Source of the DNA: Oscillospiraceae bacterium
GTDB lineage: Bacteria; Bacillota; Clostridia; Oscillospirales; Ruminococcaceae
Direction of reading: 5' to 3'
Length of the DNA stretch: 64,000 nucleotides
NCBI GenBank assembly: GCA_020024285.1
Contig: JAHHTZ010000006.1
Span: forward strand, 49,043 to 113,042
In this document: positions 8,533 to 17,701 of the stretch, one piece after another
How the letters are laid out: each line of letters opens with the position of its first letter
Position numbering within the stretch: the stretch's first letter is position 1
Notes under the pieces: generated by a model
Seen by the model: only the letters and a program-made list of their open reading frames with translations
The model's database searches: none
What the model was told of the DNA's origin: nothing
Made by a program: the position numbers and the translations under genes

Positions 8533-9537
8533 TTATCCCATCACAACAAAGGCAATCGAAAGAAGAACTCCGAGGAGCGTAACAAAAGAAAATACCATAA
8601 CGATCTTTCCCTCGCTCCAGCCGCTCAATTCAAAATGGTGATGGATGGGACTCATCTTAAAAATACGTTTTCCTGTCAGCTTAAAGCTGATGACCTGCAA
8701 GACAACAGACAGGGTTTCGATCATGTAAATAAAGCCGATCAAAAGCAATACGAGCGGCATATTCAGTCCAAATGCCAGCGCAATTACCATGCCGCCCAAA
8801 AACAGGGAGCCGGTATCGCCCATAAACACCTTGGCAGGGTGCAGGTTCCAGCAGAGGAACCCGAGGCATCCGCCTGCAAGTGCTGCTGCGAGGATGTTCA
8901 TTTCATCGTTCGAAACGAGGGCGGCAATCACCATGAAGCCCATCGCTGCCACAAAGGTGACTGAGGTGCAAAGTCCGTCGATGCCGTCGGTCAGGTTGAC
9001 TGCGTTTACCTCAGCAACGATGATAAAGAGCAGGAACGGATAGTAAAACCACGAAAGCTCCACAGGACCGAAAAACGGGACTTCGATGGCAGTGCTGTGA
9101 TTTCCGAACGCTCCAATGGCTGCAAGATACGCGATGCCGATGATGAGCTGTCCGAGCAGCTTCTGCCTTGCCTTGAGTCCGAGGTTCCTTTTCTTGACGA
9201 CCTTGATGTAGTCATCGAGGAATCCGAGAAAGCCGAATCCCAGTGCCATCAGCGCGCCTGCAATGAGATACACCACATTTTCGCGGAACACGCCGCCCTG
9301 TTTGGAGGTGAGCTGGTAGGTCAGATACCCGACCACGACGGCAACCTCGATTCCAAAGATAAACATGATGCCGCCCATTGTGGGGGTCCCCTGTTTCTTT
9401 TTATGCCAGGACGGACCGTCCTCGAGGATAGTCTGCCCATATTTGAGCTTTTTTAAATACGGGATGACCCAAAATCCCTGGACTGCTGTGAGCACAAATG
9501 ACACAAGGATCGGGACAATGAGGTTGAAGATGGTCAT
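8533..9537 (-). CDS. mraY: Phospho-N-acetylmuramoyl-pentapeptide transferase
   Basis: Integral membrane enzyme that moves phospho-MurNAc-pentapeptide from UDP to undecaprenyl phosphate, giving lipid I. 334 residues with about ten spans. GTPTMGGIMF, LGFLDDYIKV (Asp pair), NLTDGIDGLCTSVT and MGDTGSLFLGG are the MraY signatures, and the His motif SPIHHHFE is near the C-terminus. The gene follows murF with only three bases between them; murD, which normally follows mraY, is missing. Confidence 0.97.
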   Translation of the reverse strand: MTIFNLIVPILVSFVLTAVQGFWVIPYLKKLKYGQTILEDGPSWHKKKQGTPTMGGIMFIFGIEVAVVVGYLTYQLTSKQGGVFRENVVYLIAGALMALGFGFLGFLDDYIKVVKKRNLGLKARQKLLGQLIIGIAYLAAIGAFGNHSTAIEVPFFGPVELSWFYYPFLLFIIVAEVNAVNLTDGIDGLCTSVTFVAAMGFMVIAALVSNDEMNILAAALAGGCLGFLCWNLHPAKVFMGDTGSLFLGGMVIALAFGLNMPLVLLLIGFIYMIETLSVVLQVISFKLTGKRIFKMSPIHHHFELSGWSEGKIVMVFSFVTLLGVLLSIAFVVMG

Positions 9538-9540
9538 GGT

Positions 9541-10893
9541 TTAACACTCCTTGTAAATTTCTTTGATGATATCTTCCAGATGTACGCTGTGGCTTGCCTT
9601 AAACCATAAAACATCTCCCGGCTGGATCTCAGGCATCAGTGCCTTGAGCAGTTCTTCCTTTGTATCGAAGTGGTACGCCGTTTTCTGTCCGTCCACCGCG
9701 CCCTGCCATGTATTTTTACTCAGCTCTCCGCAGCAGTAGAGCGCATCGATCGCCTGCTTTGCTGCAAAGGCTCCGCTTTCATAGTGTGCCTTTTGCGCAT
9801 GGGAGCCAAGCTCCAGCATATCTCCGACGATCATGTATTTTTTCCCGGAGCATTTCATCGCTCCGAATGCCGTCATCGCCGCCTTGAGCGAATCGGGGCT
9901 GCAGTTGTAGCAGTCTTCCACCACGGTAAAGCCGTGATGCTCCACAACACGCTGACGCATCCCCGACGGAACATACTGCCCCAGCGCCTCGACGATCACC
10001 CGATCGTCCATCCCGAACTCTTTTCCCACAAGGTAGGCTGCAAGCGCATTGTAGACATTGTGGCGTCCGAAGGTCGGGATCTTCGCCGGGATCTCTTTGT
10101 TATCGTAACAGATGACAAAGGAGGTCTGCCCGTTTGATTCTTCGATTTGTGCTGCAACGGCGTCGGCGGCTTCGTTTTCAATGCCGTAGGTACGGATGTC
10201 AAAGCGTTCGTCCTGAAATGTTCTGAGCAGATCGTCGTCGCCGCAGAGGATGAGGGGTGAGCCCTCCTTCATTCCGTCGCGGATCTCCATTTTTGCCTTG
10301 AGGATACCCTCGCGGCTGCCTAAAAATTCGATGTGCGATACGCCGATGTTGGTGATGACTGCAACATCCGGTTTTGCACGGCGGGTCAGATCGGAGATTT
10401 CCCCGAAGTGGTTCATCCCCATTTCAAGGACTGCCGCCTCATACGATCCGTCGAGGCGAAGGAGTGTCTTTGGCAGTCCGACTTTGTTGTTGAGGTTGCC
10501 TTCATTTTTGAGGGTCTTAAACTGTGCCTGCAATACGGATGCGATCATTTCCTTTGTTGTGGTCTTTCCGACACTGCCCGTCACGCCGACCACCTTCATG
10601 GAAAACCGGTCGCGGTACCATCCTGCAATGTCGAGGAAGCCCTGCTCTGTGTCCTCGCAGAATACGAGGCGCGCATCCTCCCGGTTGCCGTGGTCCACCA
10701 GCGCATAGGCTGCGCCCTTTTGGAACGCAGCATCCACATACTGATGCCCGTCAAAATTTTCTCCCCTCAGTGCCACGAACAGACAGCCAGGGGTCATCCT
10801 GCGGGAATCGGTTTCGATTTCCTGTATGATGGTTTCGTCTTCGATTGCAGCACCCACTGCACGCCCAATTTCTTTTATTGTCATCGGATTCAT
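9541..10893 (-). CDS. murF: UDP-MurNAc-tripeptide D-alanyl-D-alanine ligase
   Basis: ATP-dependent Mur ligase adding D-Ala-D-Ala to the UDP-MurNAc-tripeptide. 450 residues with the three Mur ligase domains. The N-terminal domain ends near FVALRGENFDGHQYV. The P-loop TGSVGKTTTKEMI is at about residue 106, and ADVAVITNIG/SHIEFLGSREGI-type central motifs follow. The C-terminal domain begins around VVEDCYNCSPDSLKAA. It lies between the PBP and mraY; murE is absent from its usual place just upstream. Confidence 0.95.
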   Translation of the reverse strand: MNPMTIKEIGRAVGAAIEDETIIQEIETDSRRMTPGCLFVALRGENFDGHQYVDAAFQKGAAYALVDHGNREDARLVFCEDTEQGFLDIAGWYRDRFSMKVVGVTGSVGKTTTKEMIASVLQAQFKTLKNEGNLNNKVGLPKTLLRLDGSYEAAVLEMGMNHFGEISDLTRRAKPDVAVITNIGVSHIEFLGSREGILKAKMEIRDGMKEGSPLILCGDDDLLRTFQDERFDIRTYGIENEAADAVAAQIEESNGQTSFVICYDNKEIPAKIPTFGRHNVYNALAAYLVGKEFGMDDRVIVEALGQYVPSGMRQRVVEHHGFTVVEDCYNCSPDSLKAAMTAFGAMKCSGKKYMIVGDMLELGSHAQKAHYESGAFAAKQAIDALYCCGELSKNTWQGAVDGQKTAYHFDTKEELLKALMPEIQPGDVLWFKASHSVHLEDIIKEIYKEC

Positions 10894-10944
10894 TGGAGCA
10901 CCTCATTATTTTAACAAAATTGATGTCTTATCTCTAAAAAAGCC

Positions 10945-13251
10945 TTAATTCTGCGGCGGAGCCTCTGCTTCGGCTTCAGCTTCCTTCTCTACAAAGCGGA
11001 CGGTCACAAGCGAGCCGACCTCGGCGGTGGAATCGGCAGGTGGGTCCTGCTCTACCACAACAGCCTGTGCCCCCTCCGGATTTTCGCCCTCGATGCGGAT
11101 ATTGAGCCCTGCATTGAGGATCATCTGGTTTGCTTCCTTGGCAGTCTTGCCCACAACATTCGGCACGATCACGGTGGAATTGATGACGGTATCATCGGTG
11201 TAGAGGATGACGGTTCCGCCCTTCGGGATCTTATTCGGATTTTCGGGGATCTGCTTTAGGATCTCAGAGCCTTTGCCCACGATTTCCGTATTGAGTCCCA
11301 GTTCCCGCAGCTTGATCTGCGCTTCATGCGGTTTCTGCCCGATGAGATACGGCACCATTGCGGTTTTCGCTTCTTCCTCTTCCTCGGTATAGACGGGGTC
11401 AATGCCAAGGTAAGGAAGGATATCCTCCAGCAGCGCCGCAACAACCGGCACTGCGATGGTGGAGCTGTGTGCATTTCCCACGACTGGCTCATCAAGAGCA
11501 ACAAGGATGACGATTTCGGGGTCGTCTGCCGGCAGGAACGCAAAGAACGACAGCACATATTCTACGACCTGTTCGCCGTTGACATAGTTGTCGAGCTTTT
11601 CACTGGTACCTGTCTTGCCGCCGATGCGGTAGCCCTCGATGCGGCAGTGCCGTCCGGAGCCTTCGTCGCCTGTTACGACCTGTTCTCCCAGCTTCTGCAT
11701 CATTTGGGAGGTTTCCTTGCTGATGACCTGCCGCCTTACCTTCGGCTCAAAGCTCTCCACAATATTTTTATCGGAATCAATGACCTGTTTCACAACATAA
11801 GGCTGCATCAAATATCCGCCGTTGACTGTGGCTGCCGCCGCAGTGATGAGCTGGATGGGCGTGATCTTAAACGTCTGACCGAACGAGGAGGAGGAAAGCT
11901 CTGCAATGCCTAAATTTTTTTCCTTATGGTACAGGCTCCCTGCTTCACCCGGAAGGTCGATGCCTGTGCCCTCCGTCAAGCCGAAGGCATCGAAATATTT
12001 GTAGAAATTCTGCGCGCCCATGTTCTGACCGATTTGAATGAACGCCGGGTTGCAGGAGCGCTCGATCGCCTGTGCAAAGGAAAGCTGCCCGTGTCCGCCG
12101 TTTTTCCAGCAGTGGATCTTTCTTCCTGCCACGATATGATAGCCCGGACAGTAATACCCGGTGTTCGGCACTGCACTCCCGGTATCGAGTGCGGAGGCGG
12201 CGGTGATGAGCTTAAATACCGAGCCCGGCTCATACGGGTCGGAAACATTTTTGTTTCGCCACAGAAGCTGCTGCTCCTTGGCAAGCTGCTCCTTATATTC
12301 ATCCCCGGAAAGGCCGCTCAATCGCTCCAGTGCCTTGGGGTCTGTCACCTCATTGGGGTGGTTCGGGTTAAAATCGGGCTTTGATGCCATCGCGAGGATC
12401 TCCCCCGTTTTCGCATTCATCACAATGCCCTGCGCCCATTTTTGAACGTCATGCTCCACCAGGGCGATCTCGAGGTGTTTTTCAAGGAACTGCTGGATCG
12501 TTTCATCGATGGTCAGCACCAAAGAATTGCCGTCGCTTCCTTCATAGAGCTTTTGATATTCAAACGGCATATCGCCGCTGAGTCCGTTTCGCGCTGCCAC
12601 AAGGCGTCCGGCACTTCCGCTGAGGATGTTGTTGTAGTACGATTCGATGCCGTAGGCGCCCTGATTCATGTCGTTGACAAAACCGAGCACCGTGGATGCC
12701 AGGTTGTTGTACGGATAATAGCGCTGAGTGGTTTCCACAAGGGAAACTGTTTTGACTTTATTTTCCTGAATAAATTCCACAACGGCATCGTGGGTCTTTT
12801 TATCCACCTTTTTCTTGAGGACCTCATAATAGCTATTTTTGTTTTCTGCTTTTTTCTCGATAAACTCCGGCTCAAGCTCCAGGATCTCTGCGAGGCTGTC
12901 GCCGTTTTTCGAGCCCTTTCCGCGGGAAACAAGCTGGATCTGGCGTCTGGCACCCTCCTCATTGGACGGGAGGTTTGCCGGCTCAAAGATCACGTTCCAC
13001 ACGGTGGCGCTCTGTGCCAGCATTTTCATATTGCGGTCGTAGATGGAGCCGCGGTGCGGTTCGATCTCGATGTCGCGCAGCTGCTGGGTGATTGCCATCG
13101 TTTGATATTTTTTTCCGTCGATGATCTGGATCTTGAACAGGTTGATTAAGAGTACCGTGGTTGCGATGGAGCACAGCAAAAGCGCTATGACGGCGATCGT
13201 TGCACGCTGTTTATTGGAAGGACTTTTTGACACACGCTTTCCCCCTGACAA
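10945..13251 (-). CDS. Class B penicillin-binding protein with two PASTA domains (FtsI/PBP2B/SpoVD type)
   Basis: Monofunctional transpeptidase of the divisome, 768 residues. One N-terminal membrane span (residues about 17-37) precedes the PBP dimerisation domain (RGSIYDRN at 67). The transpeptidase motifs are S344-V-F-K, S399-C-N and K546-T-G. Two PASTA domains follow (about 635-695 and 700-760), and the end is Glu/Ala-rich. SpoVD usually has one PASTA domain and PBP2B two, so the architecture favours the vegetative PBP2B-like role, but the assignment is not certain. The gene is between ftsL and murF. Confidence 0.93.
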   Translation of the reverse strand: MSGGKRVSKSPSNKQRATIAVIALLLCSIATTVLLINLFKIQIIDGKKYQTMAITQQLRDIEIEPHRGSIYDRNMKMLAQSATVWNVIFEPANLPSNEEGARRQIQLVSRGKGSKNGDSLAEILELEPEFIEKKAENKNSYYEVLKKKVDKKTHDAVVEFIQENKVKTVSLVETTQRYYPYNNLASTVLGFVNDMNQGAYGIESYYNNILSGSAGRLVAARNGLSGDMPFEYQKLYEGSDGNSLVLTIDETIQQFLEKHLEIALVEHDVQKWAQGIVMNAKTGEILAMASKPDFNPNHPNEVTDPKALERLSGLSGDEYKEQLAKEQQLLWRNKNVSDPYEPGSVFKLITAASALDTGSAVPNTGYYCPGYHIVAGRKIHCWKNGGHGQLSFAQAIERSCNPAFIQIGQNMGAQNFYKYFDAFGLTEGTGIDLPGEAGSLYHKEKNLGIAELSSSSFGQTFKITPIQLITAAAATVNGGYLMQPYVVKQVIDSDKNIVESFEPKVRRQVISKETSQMMQKLGEQVVTGDEGSGRHCRIEGYRIGGKTGTSEKLDNYVNGEQVVEYVLSFFAFLPADDPEIVILVALDEPVVGNAHSSTIAVPVVAALLEDILPYLGIDPVYTEEEEEAKTAMVPYLIGQKPHEAQIKLRELGLNTEIVGKGSEILKQIPENPNKIPKGGTVILYTDDTVINSTVIVPNVVGKTAKEANQMILNAGLNIRIEGENPEGAQAVVVEQDPPADSTAEVGSLVTVRFVEKEAEAEAEAPPQN

Positions 13252-13336
13252 GTAGCAAGTAAAATGGTGGATTTAGAAACAAAAGAAGGGCTAAGATACG
13301 CTTCTTAACTCCTTCTTTCTACATTGTTATTGTATT

Positions 13337-13834
13337 TTACTGTGCGCTGATATATTCCACCAAATTACGGATCGAGTTTTTCGTTTTGGAGAAGAATCCT
13401 GCATCCGAATCGTTTGGAACGACCTTTGCATCGCCCTCCGAAAGGTTTACATAGGTGATTTGGGATTCATCGAGCTTTACCATCCCCATATCGCGGGTCA
13501 CAATAGTTTCAATGTTAGCCAATGCAACGGAGCTTTCCATTTCGTTTTGAAGCATGCGATATTCGTTTTGCAGGGTTTCAAGCTCCTTTGTTTTTTCACT
13601 CACCTGATTGGTCACCTCAGTGATGGCGATTTGGTTAAACAGGATGGAGATCATCCCAACAAGGAAGATCGCTGCATAGGTAAGCACACGCAGCATAAAA
13701 TTGCGGTTTTGTATTTTTCGGTGCTTCTGATTGTGGATCACCTTGATCTGTGGCTCGGTCCGCTGCTTTTGCGGCTCAAACATTTCAAAGTTATATGCCG
13801 CATTTCCATCATATTTTGCCATTTTATCACCCAT
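13337..13834 (-). CDS. ftsL: FtsL-like septum formation protein
   Basis: Small bitopic protein of 165 residues: a cytoplasmic N-terminus rich in Gln/Lys, one membrane span (VLTYAAIFLVGMISILF, about 50-67), then a heptad coiled coil (QVSEKTKELETLQNEYRMLQ). The topology, coiled coil and position between rsmH and the class B PBP identify FtsL, which bridges FtsQ and FtsB/DivIC. Sequence conservation in this family is always low. The C-terminal 40 residues after the coiled coil are unusual in length. Confidence 0.82.
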   Translation of the reverse strand: MGDKMAKYDGNAAYNFEMFEPQKQRTEPQIKVIHNQKHRKIQNRNFMLRVLTYAAIFLVGMISILFNQIAITEVTNQVSEKTKELETLQNEYRMLQNEMESSVALANIETIVTRDMGMVKLDESQITYVNLSEGDAKVVPNDSDAGFFSKTKNSIRNLVEYISAQ

Positions 13835-13856
13835 CTTTCCGATTCACTCATTCGAT

Positions 13857-14783
13857 TTATATTTTTTCCAACACACGCAGCTTCGAGCTTCGGCTGCGAT
13901 TGTTTTCACTCAATTCTTCTTTGGAAGGCTCGATCGGCTTTCTGCTGACTAATTTTGCGCGCGGTGTCTTGCCGCAGATGCACACGGGAAATTCCGGAGG
14001 GCAGGTGCAGCCCTTTGTAAATTCTGCAAACATCTGCTTTACGATGCGGTCCTCCAGCGAATGGAAGGTGATGATGCAGAACCTTCCGCCTGAAGCAAGG
14101 CAGTCAAAGCTGTTTGAGATACACTCTTTGAGTACGCCAAGCTCGTTGTTCACTTCGATGCGGATTGCCTGGAAGGTACGCTTTGCAGGATGTCCTCCCT
14201 CGCGGCGCGCCGCAGCTGGGATTGCCCGTTTGATGATGTCCACTAACTGAAATGTTGTTTCGATTGGGTGTTCCTCGCGCTCCTTCATGATGAAGTATGC
14301 GATTTTGGAAGCAAATTTTTCCTCCGAATATTCACGCAGGATTCTTGTGAGGTCCTCCTGCGAATAGGAATTCACCACATCGTATGCGCTCAGACCCTGT
14401 TGGCTCATGCGCATATCGAGCCTCGAATCCGCCTGATAGGAAAATCCGCGGTCGGCGGTATCGAGCTGGTGGGAGGAAACGCCGAGATCGAGCAGGATGC
14501 CGTCCACCTTTCCAATGTGAAGCTCCTGTAAAATAGAAGGGATGTCCTTAAAATCTCCGCGCACCACCTGTGCGCACGGATATGGTGCGAGGCGTTCGGT
14601 CGCTGTCATGATCGCATCCGGGTCCTTATCAATGGCGATCAGCCTCCCTGTGGTCAGCCTTTTGGCAATTTCACGGGAATGTCCTGCTCCGCCTGCCGTG
14701 CCGTCGACATAGATGCCGTCCGGCTTGATGTTCAGTGCATCAACCGTTTCGTGAAGCAGCACCGATCTGTGTTCAAATTCCAA
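13857..14783 (-). CDS. rsmH: 16S rRNA (cytosine-1402-N4)-methyltransferase RsmH
   Basis: AdoMet-dependent methyltransferase (formerly MraW) acting on C1402 of 16S rRNA. I choose TTG 14783, giving 308 residues that start MEFEHRSVLLHETVDALNI. It is preceded by GAGGAG at seven bases, and the family almost always begins this way. Longer readings overlap mraZ and add unrelated residues. YVDGTAGGAGHS is the AdoMet site; LLDLGVSSHQLD and RVLRILREYSEE-like segments follow, and SGGRFCIITFHSLEDR is near the C-terminus. Confidence 0.95.
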   Translation of the reverse strand: MEFEHRSVLLHETVDALNIKPDGIYVDGTAGGAGHSREIAKRLTTGRLIAIDKDPDAIMTATERLAPYPCAQVVRGDFKDIPSILQELHIGKVDGILLDLGVSSHQLDTADRGFSYQADSRLDMRMSQQGLSAYDVVNSYSQEDLTRILREYSEEKFASKIAYFIMKEREEHPIETTFQLVDIIKRAIPAAARREGGHPAKRTFQAIRIEVNNELGVLKECISNSFDCLASGGRFCIITFHSLEDRIVKQMFAEFTKGCTCPPEFPVCICGKTPRAKLVSRKPIEPSKEELSENNRSRSSKLRVLEKI

Positions 14784-14820
14784 ATGCGATCTCCTCTTTT
14801 CCTGTCCATCCGCTGAAAAT

Positions 14821-15258
14821 CTAAAATTCCAAGTCTGCAAGATCTTCGCCGATCTGTTCGGCGCTCATGTCGCAGAGTGTTTCGTTCCAGCGCGCAAGAT
14901 CCCAGATCTCCGCGCGGTCCCCTGCCCCGATGATGACAAGCTCCTTTTGAAGCTGTGCATAATCGCGCAGGTTCTGTGGGATCAGTACCCGCCCCTGCTT
15001 GTCCGGCTCTGCCAAGGCTGCACCGGAAAAAAGAAAACGCTGCAATCGTTTTGCTTTTGCCATCGGCTGGCGGTTGATTTTTTCGGAGAGCTGTTCCCAT
15101 TGCTCAAGGGAATACACCGCAAGGCAGGGGTCCCCCAATCCCTTGCAGATCATAAACGTCGTGCCCAGAAGCTCGCGCAGCTTTGCAGGGAAATTCACTC
15201 TCCCCTTGCTGTCCAGCGTATGCTGGAACTCACCCGTCAGCTGCACCTTTGTCACCAC
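14821..15258 (-). CDS. mraZ: Transcriptional regulator MraZ
   Basis: AbrB-like DNA-binding protein that represses the dcw operon and forms a ring of double SpoVT-AbrB domains. Two repeats are visible: GEFQHTLDSKGRVNFPAKLRE and, later, EPDKQGRVLIPQNLRDYA. Starting at GTG 15258 gives 145 residues, the usual size; a TTG at 15306 with GGGGAG only three bases away is an alternative that adds 16 unconserved residues. It is the first gene of the cluster and has probable MraZ boxes just upstream. Confidence 0.88.
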   Translation of the reverse strand: MVTKVQLTGEFQHTLDSKGRVNFPAKLRELLGTTFMICKGLGDPCLAVYSLEQWEQLSEKINRQPMAKAKRLQRFLFSGAALAEPDKQGRVLIPQNLRDYAQLQKELVIIGAGDRAEIWDLARWNETLCDMSAEQIGEDLADLEF

Positions 15259-15310
15259 CGTTTCCCATACTCCGATGTATCCTGTATTTTGGGATTTGAG
15301 GAACAAAATC

Positions 15311-15335
15311 TCCCCTTCTCCCCACTATTCACCAC
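15311..15335 (-). promoter_or_regulatory. MraZ-box operator (three 10-base-period repeats)
   Basis: Reading the minus strand, GTGGT (15335-15331), GTGGG (15325-15321) and GGGGA (15315-15311) recur exactly every 10 bases, right after the predicted transcription start. Known MraZ operators are tandem TGGGN or GTGG-type boxes with a 10-base period at the head of the dcw operon. Autoregulation is inferred from this match. Confidence 0.7.
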
Positions 15336-15344
15336 TTACAATAA

Positions 15345-15373
15345 AGTATACCGTTGTTTACAAAAAAATGCAA
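15345..15373 (-). promoter_or_regulatory. Sigma-A promoter of the dcw cluster
   Basis: Minus strand -35 TTGCAT (15368-15373), 17-base spacer and -10 TATACT (15345-15350). The transcript would start near 15338, immediately before the MraZ boxes. Confidence 0.8.
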
Positions 15374-15482
15374 GTGCAAAGTATTTCAAATTGGCATTTT
15401 ACTGGAAAAAATCGGTTGCTATTTTTTGGCATAAAACAAGGAAATTCGACCATTTTCCTCCTTTTTTCACAGTATTCGGTGC

Positions 15483-15538
15483 AAAAAAAGCTCCTTTTAA
15501 CACTCATAACCGAAAAGAGTATAAAAGGAGCTTTTTTT
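15483..15538. terminator. Bidirectional terminator
   Basis: Seventeen-base arms (AAAAAAAGCTCCTTTTA and its complement) around a 22-base loop, with A and T runs at the outer ends. It would end the PTS IIA transcript on the minus strand and insulate the dcw promoter. Confidence 0.8.
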
Positions 15539-15574
15539 ATGTATATTTGGATAACATTTACAGATCTTGGGCTG

Positions 15575-16021
15575 TTACATCACCATCAGCTCATAGATTT
15601 CCTGCGGGGTGTCGCAGGTGGCGATTTTTTCCTGTACGCCCTCGATGCTCAGCCTTTGTGCCACGTTCATCAGTGCTTCGATGTGGGAATTGTCGCTTGA
15701 AGCCGCCAAAAAGAACACGACGTTCACCGGATCGTTTGTTTTATGTCCAAAGCAAACCGGCTCCTTGAGTGTGACCATCGCCATGCTTTCGTGGATCACA
15801 TCCTCCTTGGGACGTGCGTGTGCCAGAGCGATCCCCTTTGCGATCACGATGTATGGTCCCAGCTCCTTGACTTTTTCGATTGTGCGTTCCACATAGGAAG
15901 GCTGGATATGTTCGTCCTCCAGCAGCGGTTTTGCTGCCATGCGGATCGCCTCTTCCCAAGTGCCTGCCTCCTGTTTGCATCGGATATGCTCTACTGACAG
16001 ATATTTTCCAAGATTGCCCAT
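15575..16021 (-). CDS. PTS sugar transporter EIIA component (fructose/ascorbate-type)
   Basis: 148-residue cytoplasmic phosphocarrier of the PTS_EIIA type 2 family. The phospho-accepting His lies in GIALAHARPKEDV at about residue 66. Start at ATG 16021 (MGNLGKYLSVEHI) is preceded by AAGGGG. No EIIB or EIIC gene is nearby, so substrate is unknown. An orphan IIA may also serve a regulatory role, as PtsN-like proteins do. Flanked by terminators, so probably a single-gene unit. Confidence 0.88.
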   Translation of the reverse strand: MGNLGKYLSVEHIRCKQEAGTWEEAIRMAAKPLLEDEHIQPSYVERTIEKVKELGPYIVIAKGIALAHARPKEDVIHESMAMVTLKEPVCFGHKTNDPVNVVFFLAASSDNSHIEALMNVAQRLSIEGVQEKIATCDTPQEIYELMVM

Positions 16022-16219
16022 AACACCGACCCCTTTTTCTGATAGCATAGTCTGTTTTCTTATGATACCTACAAACTCATTCTATCGTGGTTTTTTCGCT
16101 TTTTCAAGATTCTTTTGTACAATCCTCTGAGAATCGTGCCATTTTCTCAAAATAAATACGAGAAACGAAGCGTTCCGTTTAAATAAATTATAAATTCTTC
16201 CTACCTTTCGGGAAATGCG

Positions 16220-16248
16220 TTGTATTTCTGCGTAAAAATCTGTATAAT
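16220..16248 (+). promoter_or_regulatory. Sigma-A promoter for the membrane protein at 16293
   Basis: TTGTAT (16220-16225), 17 bases, TATAAT (16243-16248), 44 bases before the GTG start. Confidence 0.7.
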
Positions 16249-16292
16249 AAAGGTATCTTTGCTATCTCAATTATAAAGGAAGGTATTGTTCT

Positions 16293-16781
16293 GTGGAAGA
16301 ATTAAAAAATGGAGCTCCAAATAAAAAAAATAATATGGTAAAATATCTCATCTGGGGGCTGAGCCCGCTTTTGATCGGCTTGATTCTCGATGGTCTTATC
16401 AAGCAGGGCTTTGAATGGGGAAATATCATGCTCTCCGGCATCAGCATCGTCTTTTTTGTTTACTGGTATTCCCTTGGCTACAATGCCCTCGACCACTATG
16501 ACAAATGCTCCAAAGCATATGTTGTCACAAACTGCTTTTCCATCCTCTTCTTCGCGGTGGGCGCTGTGATGGTGTTTTTCACCGGTACGTTTCCCGAAAA
16601 CATCATCGGACATCTGTGTGAGGTGTTCTTTTTCCCGGCATATTCCATCTCCCGCATCGTGATGGTGAGCCTCATCGAGGAAGCACCGGACTTTGCCTGT
16701 CTGGTCCTCTCGTTTATCCTGATGTCGGCAACGTATATTTCCGGCTATATGCAGGCAAAAAAATTCCCGATCACCGCGTGA
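16293..16781 (+). CDS. Small integral membrane protein, unknown function
   Basis: 162 residues with about four hydrophobic segments (YLIWGLSPLLIGLILDGLI, ISIVFFVYWYSLGYNAL, CFSILFFAVGAVMVFFTG, LVLSFILMSATYISGYM). It starts with GTG 16293 behind AAGGAAGG. Not recognised as a named family. It has its own sigma-A promoter and a very strong terminator, so it is a monocistronic gene just before sigG. Confidence 0.8.
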   Translation: MEELKNGAPNKKNNMVKYLIWGLSPLLIGLILDGLIKQGFEWGNIMLSGISIVFFVYWYSLGYNALDHYDKCSKAYVVTNCFSILFFAVGAVMVFFTGTFPENIIGHLCEVFFFPAYSISRIVMVSLIEEAPDFACLVLSFILMSATYISGYMQAKKFPITA

Positions 16782-16797
16782 TCCGCAAAGCCTCAGT

Positions 16798-16835
16798 AAA
16801 GAGGGCATCCGAATTTCGATTCGGATGCCCTCTTT
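16798..16835 (+). terminator. Strong terminator between the membrane protein and sigG
   Basis: Perfect 17-base stem (AAAGAGGGCATCCGAAT and its complement) with a TTCG tetraloop, followed by a T run on the plus strand. Confidence 0.93.
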
Positions 16836-16927
16836 TTTCCATTCCCATATTTTGTATGAAACGGCACAAAGCGTCCATACTGTTAATGCAACCCCCAAAA
16901 ACCATACAGATTGGACGTGGAGCAGCC

Positions 16928-17701
16928 TTGTACCTGAACAAAGTGGAACTATGCGGGGTCAATACTTCAAAGTTGCCGGTATTGACCGAAAAAGAAAAAA
17001 CTCAATTGCTTCTTCGTGCAAGATCGGGCGATGAAGAAGCGCGCCAGGAGATGATCAACGGCAATCTGCGGTTGGTTTTGAGTGTGATACAAAAATTTGT
17101 CAACCGCGGTGAAAACCTCGACGACCTGTTTCAGGTGGGGTGCATCGGTCTGATCAAGGCGATCGACAACTTTGACCCCAACCAAAAGGTCCGCTTTTCG
17201 ACCTACGGCGTCCCCATGATCATCGGGGAGATCCGCCGCTATCTGCGCGACAACAATTCCATTCGGGTGAGCCGCTCAATGCGGGACATCGCCTACAAAG
17301 CGATGCAGAGCAAGGAGCAGTTCATTGCAAACTATAACCGCGAGCCCACCATCGAGGAAATTGCTTCCATGATGGACTGCCGCCGCGAGGAGGTGGTTCT
17401 GGCGCTCGAAGCCATCGTGGACCCCGTTTCCCTGTACGAGCCGGTCTATTCGGATGGCGGCGACACCATCTTCGTGATGGATCAGGTGGGCGACACCTCC
17501 GACGACCGCGACTGGATGGACGAAATTTCCATTCGGGATTCCATCCGCAGCCTCGGCGAGCGCGAAAAGCGCATCTTGTCCCTGCGCTTTCTGCGCGGCA
17601 AAACACAGATGGAGGTGGCGCGCGAGATCGGCATCAGTCAGGCACAGGTCAGCCGTCTGGAAAAGGGCGCGCTCGACCGCATCCGCCTAAACCTGCAATA
17701 G
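16928..17701 (+). CDS. sigG: Sporulation sigma factor SigG
   Basis: Forespore-specific late sigma factor. From TTG 16928 the protein is 257 residues and begins MYLNKVELCGVNTSKLPVL, the characteristic SigG start; GGAG lies a few bases upstream. Region 2 contains NLRLVLSVIQKF, DDLFQVGCIGLIKAIDNFD and VRFSTYGVPMIIGEIRRYLR, and region 4 ends with GKTQMEVAREIGISQAQVSR. Longer readings add about 50 unrelated residues. SpoIIGA and SigE, often adjacent, are not here. The last 15 bases overlap the convergent nucleotidyltransferase gene. Confidence 0.96.
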   Translation: MYLNKVELCGVNTSKLPVLTEKEKTQLLLRARSGDEEARQEMINGNLRLVLSVIQKFVNRGENLDDLFQVGCIGLIKAIDNFDPNQKVRFSTYGVPMIIGEIRRYLRDNNSIRVSRSMRDIAYKAMQSKEQFIANYNREPTIEEIASMMDCRREEVVLALEAIVDPVSLYEPVYSDGGDTIFVMDQVGDTSDDRDWMDEISIRDSIRSLGEREKRILSLRFLRGKTQMEVAREIGISQAQVSRLEKGALDRIRLNLQ

